From contig CATOJY010000012.1 in assembly GCA_951800685.1 (NCBI GenBank), forward strand, positions 1 to 64,000: a stretch of 64,000 bases of DNA, given 5' to 3'. Position numbers and translations under genes: made by a program. Positions within the stretch are counted from its first letter, which is position 1. Each line of letters opens with the position of its first letter. Origin of the DNA: an uncultured Lachnospiraceae bacterium. GTDB taxonomy: Bacteria > Bacillota > Clostridia > Lachnospirales > Lachnospiraceae. The notes beneath the pieces are model-generated. The model was not told where the DNA came from. It saw only the letters and a program-made list of their open reading frames with translations, and made no database searches. Positions 28,618 through 37,122 of this stretch are shown here, piece by piece.

Positions 28618-28875
28618 ATCCCTCTCCATTCCGGAACGTTCTCCCAAAATATTCTGTTTTTGTGCCTTTCCCTTCACCACACCTGCCATCAAACCTTCTG
28701 CACTCTGGTGCAGAAGATACGCTATACCAGAATCGTTGCCGCAATAGCGACCACCGCTATCCCAAACAGTTCCTCCGGCATCCCTCTAATTCCACCACTA
28801 AGAACCTCGCCATTGGCACAAAAATAGATGACAATTAAATATATCATATCATATAGACCAGAATCATAACAGGAC

Positions 28876-29190
28876 TTATCGCCTTTTCCCTGTTTTCTCT
28901 TTCCTACCTATCTCCAACCCAGAATATACCGTTACAGACGCAGCAATCAGTTCCCTTTTTCCATCCTCTCTTATTTTATCAGAATATTCAAAATCATCAG
29001 AAATTGTACAGCTATGAAGTGTCGCAATAGTAAATCCACAACGAATAAATTCCGGCAATAGTAATTTCAGCAAAGAAATCTGATCCATTACATAAATATA
29101 CATTCTTTTGACTTTTTTCTTGTGTAATATAACATGCAGTGGTATACTATCCTCGGCAGTCATGCTAAACATCTCATATCTGCTATTCAT
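28876..29190 (-). CDS. hypothetical protein (uncertain)
   Basis: Open frame with plausible composition, divergent from nhaC; no strong RBS. Confidence 0.3.
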   Translation of the reverse strand: MNSRYEMFSMTAEDSIPLHVILHKKKVKRMYIYVMDQISLLKLLLPEFIRCGFTIATLHSCTISDDFEYSDKIREDGKRELIAASVTVYSGLEIGRKEKTGKRR

Positions 29191-29333
29191 GGCACAGTAT
29201 AGTTTATGAATTTTTATACAAAATGCATGCTGGAAATGTCTTTCCCACGACATACCGTATGATTCTGCACCCTGCTGTCCGGAAAGTTGGAAGGCATGAC
29301 AAGCCAATTCTATAGAAAAGGGAGTACAAAAGA

Positions 29334-30935
29334 ATGAAAAAGAAAAAACTGTTACGAGGAGCTGGTCTTTTGATCCTCTGTATGGCTCTTCTGCCGCTTA
29401 CTGCATTCGCTGCAGAGGAAGGGGCGGAATATACCCCTGCCATGTATGCCACCTTCTGGGCGCTGGTGCCTCCCATTGTGGCCATCGTATTGTCACTGAT
29501 TACGAAGGAAGTTTACAGTTCTCTCTTCGTCGGGATCTTAGTTGGCGGATTGTTCTATTCAGGATTTTCCTTCGAGAAGACCCTTACCCACATCTTCAAC
29601 GACGGATTTGTGGCTGTTTTGTCTGACAGCTATAATGTGGGTATCCTAATCTTCCTCGTGATCCTGGGCGCTATGGTAAGTCTGATGAATCGCGCTGGTG
29701 GATCCGCCGCTTTCGGTCATTTCGCTAAGGAAAAGATCAAAACCCGTGCAGGTGCACAACTTGCAACTATCGCTCTTGGCGTGTTGATCTTTATCGACGA
29801 TTATTTCAACTGTCTCACCGTTGGCAGCGTTATGAAGCCTGTCACAGACGAGCATAAAGTTTCCAGGGCGAAGTTAGCTTACCTGATCGACGCCACTGCA
29901 GCGCCAGTCTGCATCATCGCCCCGATCTCTTCCTGGGCGGCGGCCGTTTCTGGTTTCGTGGAAGGAGAAGATGGCTTCTCTATCTTTATCCGTGCGATTC
30001 CTTATAACTTCTATGCCATCTTGACAATCATTATGATGATCTCTATGGTGATTTTAAAGGTTGACTTCGGTTCCATGAAAACCCACGAAGCAAACGCATT
30101 AAAAGGCGATCTGTTCTCCACAGGAAAAAACACTGCCGTACAGGAAACTGTACCCGTTAACGCTAAAGGTAAGGTGATCGATCTTCTGATCCCTATCATT
30201 GCACTGATTATCTGTTGTGTCATTGGTATGATTTACACCGGCGGATTTTTTGACGGCGCCGACTTCGTTACCGCCTTCTCCAATTCTGACGCATCCGTTG
30301 GCCTTGCGCTGGGCAGTATCTGCGCTATGATCTTGACGATCATCATCTACCTGATCCGGAGAGTTTTGAATTTCACAGAATGTATGAAGTGCCTGCCTGA
30401 CGGATTTAAGGCCATGGTTCCAGCTATTTTGATCCTTACTTTTGCGTGGACCCTTAAAGCCATGACTGATTCTCTTGGCGCGGCAGTCTTTGTGGCTGAC
30501 GCCGTACAGAAGAGCGCAGGATCTTTTATGAATTTCCTGCCAGCCATCATTTTCGTTGTAGCATGTTTCCTTGCCTTCTCTACTGGGACCTCCTGGGGAA
30601 CTTTCGGAATCTTGATTCCTATTGTGGTAAATGTATTTATGAATACTAATCCTCAGCTTATGATCATCTCCATTTCTGCTTGTATGGCTGGCGCAGTATG
30701 TGGCGATCACTGTTCTCCGATTTCTGACACCACGATCATGGCCTCGGCAGGTGCGCAGTGTGATCATGTCAACCATGTGGCTACACAGCTGCCTTATGCA
30801 GTTCTGGTTGCCGTTATCTCTTTCATCACATATCTTGTAGCCGGTTTTACACAGAGCGCATGGATCTCCCTGCCAGTAGGAACCGTACTGTTGCTGCTCA
30901 CACTCTTTGTGATCAGGAACAGAGTCCAGGAATAG
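29334..30935 (+). CDS. nhaC: NhaC-family Na+/H+ antiporter
   Basis: Polytopic; SSWAAAVSGF, GTSWGTFGILIPI, GDHCSPISDTTIMASAGA motifs; N-terminal signal-like segment. Confidence 0.9.
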   Translation: MKKKKLLRGAGLLILCMALLPLTAFAAEEGAEYTPAMYATFWALVPPIVAIVLSLITKEVYSSLFVGILVGGLFYSGFSFEKTLTHIFNDGFVAVLSDSYNVGILIFLVILGAMVSLMNRAGGSAAFGHFAKEKIKTRAGAQLATIALGVLIFIDDYFNCLTVGSVMKPVTDEHKVSRAKLAYLIDATAAPVCIIAPISSWAAAVSGFVEGEDGFSIFIRAIPYNFYAILTIIMMISMVILKVDFGSMKTHEANALKGDLFSTGKNTAVQETVPVNAKGKVIDLLIPIIALIICCVIGMIYTGGFFDGADFVTAFSNSDASVGLALGSICAMILTIIIYLIRRVLNFTECMKCLPDGFKAMVPAILILTFAWTLKAMTDSLGAAVFVADAVQKSAGSFMNFLPAIIFVVACFLAFSTGTSWGTFGILIPIVVNVFMNTNPQLMIISISACMAGAVCGDHCSPISDTTIMASAGAQCDHVNHVATQLPYAVLVAVISFITYLVAGFTQSAWISLPVGTVLLLLTLFVIRNRVQE

Positions 30936-30970
30936 CGCAAGATTCCAATAATTAAATAACTAGTGAAATA

Positions 30971-31034
30971 AAATACCCCGCCAAAGGATCTGCCATGTCC
31001 TTCCAGACATAGCAGCCCTCCCGGCGGGGTACTT
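30971..31034 (+). terminator. Long hairpin terminator after nhaC
   Basis: TACCCCGCC...GGCGGGGTA with inner GCCATGTC/GACATAGC. Confidence 0.65.
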
Positions 31035-31145
31035 GCTTCCAACCAAACTCCTGTACTCCGTGGAACATACAGATACTGTCCTGTATATAGGTGGTTTTAT
31101 CAACCAAAACATTAAATCATAATATAATTTATTTCTATTTTCTCA

Positions 31146-32222
31146 TCAATCTGGCTTTCCAGCGTCAAGCACATGCATTTCCATATCTCGACAATCTTTT
31201 TGCAAATCAAATCTATCTTTAATTTCTTGTGTGAGATAAATTTTTCGGTCCTCTGTGACAAGAATCACATCAAATTCCTGTTCTTCCCGATGTTCCTTCC
31301 AATAAGCCACCGCATCTTCCAGGCCCATCACAAAAAGTGACGTGGACAAAGCATCGCACAATTTTCCTTCTTTTGCAATGACTGTCACCGACGCAAGACC
31401 ATTGTTCACAGGATATCCCGTGGCTGGATTGATAATATGTCCATAGCGGACACCGTCTTCACCAATAAAATAACGCTCGTAATTACCAGAGGTCACAACG
31501 GCAAGATCCGAAATCAGAAGCGTTCCAAATATCCCCTCCCCAAATGGACTCCGCAATCCCAGACGCCAGTCGCTGCCATCCGGTTTACTTCCCACTGCCT
31601 GGACATTACCGCCTATGTCCAGAAGCGCAGAGGTAATTCCCCTCTCTTCCATAACCTGCACTACACGGTCGCCTGCACAACCTTTGCCGACAGCCCCCAG
31701 ATCAAACATCATACCTTCCTCCAGCGTGATCTGCTTTCCCGCCACCAGCACCCGATCGTATCCAACCTGTCCCAGAAGTTTATTGATCTGCTCTGTAGAG
31801 GGAATCCGATTCTCCTCCGTCGTAAATCCCCATGCCGTCAGCACAGGATACAGTGTCGGCTCCAATGCACCTTCTGTATTTTGTGCCATTTCCAGCGCAA
31901 ACAGGATCGTCTGCGCAGTTTCTTCCTGGACAGCCACTGGCCGGCCTCCTCCATGATTGACCGCATAAATATCGCTGTCTGCATCGGTAACCGACCATAA
32001 TGCCTCTAACCGCCCGATCTCTTCCTGGGCTTGCCGCAAAGCTGACTGTGCCCTCTTTGCATCCTCATCATACACGGTAAAAGTCATGTATGTATCCATA
32101 GCAAAGAAAGATTTGGAATAAGCTTCTTCACGCCTCTGCATTCCAGCACAGGCAGTCAGTATACCAGACAGAACAATGATCCATACAGGCAGGACGAACC
32201 GCTTAAGGCCATCCGGCTTCAA
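31146..32222 (-). CDS. apbE: FAD:protein FMN transferase
   Basis: FFAMDTYMTFTVY, DLGAVGKGCAGDRV, ALLDIGGNVQAVG, HIINPATGYPV. Confidence 0.92.
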   Translation of the reverse strand: MKPDGLKRFVLPVWIIVLSGILTACAGMQRREEAYSKSFFAMDTYMTFTVYDEDAKRAQSALRQAQEEIGRLEALWSVTDADSDIYAVNHGGGRPVAVQEETAQTILFALEMAQNTEGALEPTLYPVLTAWGFTTEENRIPSTEQINKLLGQVGYDRVLVAGKQITLEEGMMFDLGAVGKGCAGDRVVQVMEERGITSALLDIGGNVQAVGSKPDGSDWRLGLRSPFGEGIFGTLLISDLAVVTSGNYERYFIGEDGVRYGHIINPATGYPVNNGLASVTVIAKEGKLCDALSTSLFVMGLEDAVAYWKEHREEQEFDVILVTEDRKIYLTQEIKDRFDLQKDCRDMEMHVLDAGKPD

Positions 32223-32818
32223 AATGCCTGACGGATTGCCGCCATCAGCTCTTCATAAGTATCATAAGCCGCAAACTGCGGATTATCCCTAATAATCTGT
32301 TCTGTACTCTTAAAGAGAAATCCTGCTTTACTTGCCCGGATCATTCCCAGATCATTATGGCTGTCACCGGCAGCAATCGTCTCAAACCCAATCGACTGCA
32401 GCGCTTTCACCGTGGACAGTTTGGAATCCTCTATTCTCATTCTAAATCCCGTAATTTCACCATCCGGCGCAACCTCAAGCGTATTGCAGAAGATTGTGGG
32501 CCAGCCGAGTTTCTCCATCAGCGGCCCTGCAAATTGCGTAAAGGTATCGCTGATGATAATCACCTGCGTCATGCTGCGCAGTTCGTCCAGAAACTCCTTT
32601 GCGCCCGGAATGGGATCGATCTTCGCAATGGTGTCCTGAATCTCTTTCAGGCCCAAACCATGTTCTTTCAACACGCCCAGCCGCCATCGCATCAATTTAT
32701 CATAATCTGGTTCCTCTCTGGTCGTTCTCTTTAACTCCGGAATTCCGCTGGCTTGTGCAAAAGCAATCCAAATCTCCGGCACCAGCACCCCTTCCAGATC
32801 CAGACACACAATATTCAT
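32219..32818 (-). CDS. thrH: ThrH-like phosphoserine phosphatase / homoserine phosphotransferase
   Basis: MNIVCLDLEGVLVPEIWIAFAQASGI, VIISDTFTQFAGPLMEKLGWPTIFCN, AAGDSHNDLGMI. Confidence 0.85.
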   Translation of the reverse strand: MNIVCLDLEGVLVPEIWIAFAQASGIPELKRTTREEPDYDKLMRWRLGVLKEHGLGLKEIQDTIAKIDPIPGAKEFLDELRSMTQVIIISDTFTQFAGPLMEKLGWPTIFCNTLEVAPDGEITGFRMRIEDSKLSTVKALQSIGFETIAAGDSHNDLGMIRASKAGFLFKSTEQIIRDNPQFAAYDTYEELMAAIRQAF

Positions 32819-32907
32819 ACCCATATCCTATCCTCCCATTCTTCTCCTGTATGAGACCTCGTACTTTTTAACGAACTACCCTCTGGCATGTGTCTTAGAA
32901 CTACTTC

Positions 32908-33708
32908 TCACTGCCCTACTTTCCTTCTCTCTCCTGGATGCAAACTGATCACCTGCTCCCCATCACACAGACACAACGTAACCGCCGACGGATTATAAAC
33001 AAGGTCTCCTTCCACAGAAATCACAAGCGACCGCATCGCCGTCACATACTCATAAATCTCCAGATTCGTAGCATACCACACATCTTTCTGCCCCTGCAGT
33101 CTGTCGCATATCTTCTCGATATGATCCCAGGTGCCATCCCGTTCAAACTCATAACTGTGTCCCCAAATATAAAGAAGGGACATATTGCGATACGCCGGCT
33201 GCGTTAAGAAATCTTCCAGCATCGTCTCTGTCACCTGGTCATGATGCCAGGTCGGATGCCAGTGCATAAAATCTGCCGGCAGATCAAAATGCATCGTCGG
33301 CTCTATACTGCGGCTGTACACAATCCCCGCATTAAGCGACGCCTGGATCAGCCTATCATTGTATTCCCCATAAGGATAAGACATCCCCTGCACAATCTTA
33401 CCACTGTACTTCTCCAACGCACGCCTGTCCTCATAGACTTCCCGTACCGTCTGCGTCAATGACAGCTGGTTAAAAAAGGGATGGGTCACGCCGTGACACG
33501 CCACTTCATGTTTCTCGTAAAGTTGCTCCACTTCCCCACTCGCAATAAATCCCGGCTGTCCTAACGTTCCGCTGTTAAGATGAAAGGTTGCCTTAATTCC
33601 CTTTTCATTAAAAAGGCTGACAAGCCTCCTGTCATGGATCTGCGCATCATCGTAACTGAACGTCAACGCCTTTCTTTTTCCCTCCGGAAATAAAAATTGT
33701 ACCGCCAT
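32908..33708 (-). CDS. polysaccharide deacetylase family protein
   Basis: KALTFSYDDAQIHDRRLV...ATFHLNSG...EVACHGVTHPFF...MSYPYGEY. Confidence 0.88.
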   Translation of the reverse strand: MAVQFLFPEGKRKALTFSYDDAQIHDRRLVSLFNEKGIKATFHLNSGTLGQPGFIASGEVEQLYEKHEVACHGVTHPFFNQLSLTQTVREVYEDRRALEKYSGKIVQGMSYPYGEYNDRLIQASLNAGIVYSRSIEPTMHFDLPADFMHWHPTWHHDQVTETMLEDFLTQPAYRNMSLLYIWGHSYEFERDGTWDHIEKICDRLQGQKDVWYATNLEIYEYVTAMRSLVISVEGDLVYNPSAVTLCLCDGEQVISLHPGERRKVGQ

Positions 33709-33723
33709 CCTGCTGCCTCCTTT

Positions 33724-34707
33724 TTATTTTACCGCACTGTACTTCACAATCAGCAATTCTATACTCATAACATCATTCATCCTGCCTGTCTTGACACGTT
33801 CCTCTGTCTCCACGCAGTCTGTCAAGGCCCTGCGCAGATCCTCCTCCCTAAACCTGGCCGCCTGCGCCACATACTTCTTAGCGATAAACCCAGCCAAGCC
33901 CACTTTGGCGCCAATGGTATTGGCGTCATGTCCTTTCTTTTTCAACTCCTTAACCTGCAGCAACAGATTAAACTGTCTCGTAATCAGAAAGAGAATACGC
34001 ATTGGCGGTTCTTTCAGCGTCAACAGGTCGTAGTACAGATCGAGCGCCTCCCTCTGCTTCCTCTCCGCCACAGCGTTGATCATCTCAAAGATCTGGCTGT
34101 TCACCTGTCTGGTGCAGACTGCCTCAATATCCTGCGCTGTGATCACATCCCGCTCCATACAATAACAGAAAAGTTTCTCAAGCTCTCCCCTGACATTCTC
34201 CATATTCGGTCCAGTCTTATCCAGGAAAAGGTTCAGATCACGTTCCGTGATCTTTTTGTTCTCCTTTTTCAAAAGACCTAAAATCCACCGTTTGAGTACA
34301 GCCTCGTCCTGCGCCGTAAACTCGATGGCCCGCCCCTTCGCTGTTGCCGCCTTATACAGTTTACTTCGCTTATCTACCATCGTCTCCACAAAAACGAAGT
34401 AGGCCGTCTCGGCCGGACTATGCAGATACGCCGCCAATTCCTCCCCGCCGCGCGCAAAGAATCCGCTGTTCTCCAGCATCAGCACCCTGCGTTCCGCGAA
34501 GAAGGGCATGGTCTCAGCTAAGTCGATCACTTCCCCTGGTGAGATATTCTTCCCCTCAAAATAGTGAAAATTCATAGTATCCCCGTCGCCTAACAATGCC
34601 TTTTTCACTTTATCCTTGTACTGGCTGCGCAGGTATGTCTCTTCCCCATATAGCACATATACCTGCCTCATCTGTCCTGATCTGATCTCTTCCGACAATT
34701 TCTGCAT
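33724..34707 (-). CDS. holA: DNA polymerase III subunit delta
   Basis: YVLYGEETYLRSQYKDKVKKAL...FFAERRVLMLENSGFF...LITRQFNLLLQVKELK. Confidence 0.9.
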   Translation of the reverse strand: MQKLSEEIRSGQMRQVYVLYGEETYLRSQYKDKVKKALLGDGDTMNFHYFEGKNISPGEVIDLAETMPFFAERRVLMLENSGFFARGGEELAAYLHSPAETAYFVFVETMVDKRSKLYKAATAKGRAIEFTAQDEAVLKRWILGLLKKENKKITERDLNLFLDKTGPNMENVRGELEKLFCYCMERDVITAQDIEAVCTRQVNSQIFEMINAVAERKQREALDLYYDLLTLKEPPMRILFLITRQFNLLLQVKELKKKGHDANTIGAKVGLAGFIAKKYVAQAARFREEDLRRALTDCVETEERVKTGRMNDVMSIELLIVKYSAVK

Positions 34708-34719
34708 ACCCTAATTCCC

Positions 34720-35796
34720 TTAACCCGCTCTTCCGTCCATATCAATCTTGTTGCGCAGATCCTGCATCTGATGATCCAGCATCTCTATGGAATCTGCACA
34801 GAGTTTGAGCTGCTCCACGATCTCTTCCGCATTGTTCACATCTTTCTTATATTTCAGCTTATGTTCCAGACTCGCCCAGAAGTCCATGGCAATCGTGCGG
34901 AACTGCACTTCCGCTTTCATATATTTCTTCTCATTCGACAAGAAGATTGGCACGCTCAAGATAAGGTGCAGACTCCTGTACCCATTGTCCTTAGGATTCT
35001 GTATGTAATCCTTCTTGCGCAGAAGAAGGATATCATCCTGCCGGATCACCAGATCCGCCAGACGGTAAATATCATCTGGAAAAGAACAGATGACCCGCAG
35101 TCCGGCCACATCCGTCAGACGCTCCCTGATGTTCTCCACCGTGATCGGATATCCCTTCCGTTCCAGCTTCTCATAGATGCTCTCTGGGGTTTTCAGCCGG
35201 CTCTTGATAGACTCAAAAGGATTCCGCTTGTACTCCCTGGAAAATTCTTCGTTCAGCACCTTAAGCCGCGTCTCGATCTCCATAATAGCAAACCGGTATT
35301 CCATCATCAGACGGTTGAACGGCTCGGCTTCTTTCAGTTTCTCTGCCTGGATGCGGATGATCCGGTCCTGCTGCCGCAGCGTCTGACGCTGTGCTTCCAC
35401 CTGCTCTTCCAGACTATTCTTATAGGCAAACAGATCGATCGTATTCTTAACTCTGTTCTTGACGATCGAACCGTCGAAAGGTTTGTGGATAAAGTCAGAG
35501 ACCCCGATCTCCAGGCACCTGTTCTCGACTTCCGCTGCATTCTCGCCGCTGATCACAAGCACCGGAATCTGCTCCAACCACCCATTTCCCTTCATGGCGT
35601 CTATCACCGCATAGCCGTCCATCTCCGGCATCTGCAGATCCAGGAGGACCGCCGACAGCACACTCTTGTATTCCAGCAGCTTTCGGAGCGCCTGATGTCC
35701 ATTCTCCGCCATTTCAATCTCATAATTTTCTTCTAACATTTCCCGCAGCAGCTCGCGGTTGACTGCCGCATCATCTACTACTAGTATCTTTTGCAT
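34720..35796 (-). CDS. Response-regulator receiver domain fused to a RelA/SpoT-type small alarmone synthetase
   Basis: REC: ILVVDDAAVNRELL, LLDLQMPEMDGY, VISGENA, IHKPF. SAS: NPFESIKSRLKTPESIYEKLERKG, LTDVAGLRVICSF, DYIQNPKDNGYRSLHL, AEVQFRTIAMDFWASLEHKLKYK. Confidence 0.92.
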   Translation of the reverse strand: MQKILVVDDAAVNRELLREMLEENYEIEMAENGHQALRKLLEYKSVLSAVLLDLQMPEMDGYAVIDAMKGNGWLEQIPVLVISGENAAEVENRCLEIGVSDFIHKPFDGSIVKNRVKNTIDLFAYKNSLEEQVEAQRQTLRQQDRIIRIQAEKLKEAEPFNRLMMEYRFAIMEIETRLKVLNEEFSREYKRNPFESIKSRLKTPESIYEKLERKGYPITVENIRERLTDVAGLRVICSFPDDIYRLADLVIRQDDILLLRKKDYIQNPKDNGYRSLHLILSVPIFLSNEKKYMKAEVQFRTIAMDFWASLEHKLKYKKDVNNAEEIVEQLKLCADSIEMLDHQMQDLRNKIDMDGRAG

Positions 35797-35942
35797 TTCC
35801 GTATTCCCCAAGGGATCCTTCAGCTCCCTGTCCTTTTACTACACAATTTACAGAATCTTTCGACTGTTGCACACTCAACACTTTCCGTTCCTTTTCCCAT
35901 TACTTCTGCCTGAAGAAATGTCGTCTCACATTCTCTGAACAG

Positions 35943-36866
35943 TCAACGCACAATCGACGAAGCCATCCGATGATAGGTGTGCCTGATGCCACGTACAGCG
36001 ATCGAATACGCCTGGATGTTCTCCGGCAGCGCCATACCCGTATATCCTGTATCCCCCAAATGATGTATATCCGTACCAGTCATCTTACACAACAGCGCAA
36101 TCTGGCGGATCGTACTCGTATCCGTACCTTCCTGGGAAGTCCCTATCGCTGTAATCGTCAATGCGCCCAGACTGTGTGCACAGCTCACCAGATCTCTCAC
36201 ATATTCCATCGTAATACCTGGTACTGTTCCTGGAGCAGGAAACAACAGAATATCCGCACCTGCTTCCCGGAAACGTCTGATATCATCTTTCGTTATGATA
36301 TGCTCCGCTGCCTCCGAAAGGATTCCCGCTGCATGCATCTTACCTGCCGCAAGAATAACCCGGTCCCCCAGATTTTCCCGGTACATCCGAAGCGTTGTCT
36401 CAATCGCTTCATTGCTGACCCCCATGCCTGGATTACCTGTCAGAAGAATCATATCCACTCCCATATCACAGGCAATCTGTGCATTTTCAAGCGTCGCCCT
36501 GCGGCCATCAGACATCTGCCAAAGCGGTGAAGCCTCCGCTTCTCTTCCGCTTTCTACGGGCTCCAAATTGATTCCAACAGGACGCCCAGTCAGTTTCTTA
36601 ACAAGACGCACGATATCCTCCGGCTTTCCTCCCGGCAGCCCCTGTATTTCAGGATGCTTTACATCAAACATATTAAGGAGCAGAAAATCAGCCCCCATAG
36701 CGGAGACAAACTCTGCATTCGTCACATCTCCTAGCATGGGACGCACTGTGCCGATCGTCTCACAGAGTATGACGCGTCCCTCGCTCTTACCGATCGCCAT
36801 AAGCAGATCCTCTTTTGAAAATCCTGCAAAATCCGACGCATAACAATCCAGAATCCTTTTCACCAT
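35943..36866 (-). CDS. conserved TIM-barrel-like protein of unknown function (DUF7916-like)
   Basis: RILDCYASDFAGFSKEDLL, VGINLEPVE, AGKMHAAG, TAIGTSQEGTDTSTIRQIALLCKMTGTDIHHLGD. Confidence 0.65.
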   Translation of the reverse strand: MVKRILDCYASDFAGFSKEDLLMAIGKSEGRVILCETIGTVRPMLGDVTNAEFVSAMGADFLLLNMFDVKHPEIQGLPGGKPEDIVRLVKKLTGRPVGINLEPVESGREAEASPLWQMSDGRRATLENAQIACDMGVDMILLTGNPGMGVSNEAIETTLRMYRENLGDRVILAAGKMHAAGILSEAAEHIITKDDIRRFREAGADILLFPAPGTVPGITMEYVRDLVSCAHSLGALTITAIGTSQEGTDTSTIRQIALLCKMTGTDIHHLGDTGYTGMALPENIQAYSIAVRGIRHTYHRMASSIVR

Positions 36867-37122
36867 GTAATCCGTTCTCCTTCCTATCTTACTATTATCT
36901 CTGTGAAACCAGCAGAATATACCATATTTCCAGGAAGAATGCCAAAACCCTCCACTCCAATTCAGATTTTACAACCGCTCTCAGCTCTTTTCTTTTATCC
37001 TGAATCAGATCGGAAGGTTTCTGTACAATATCTATTTTATTATACAACAGACCCACAGAATCGAAAAGCCTGTAAGCATAACAAATTTATAACCGTCAAA
37101 ATCCATGGAACTGCTTCTCTTC

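Noticed and set aside
30099-30776. 225-aa minus-strand ORF inside nhaC
   Set aside because: Antisense shadow of a strongly conserved antiporter gene.
34771-35736. 321-aa plus-strand ORF opposite the REC-SAS gene
   Set aside because: Antisense shadow ORF; the minus strand has clear conserved domains.
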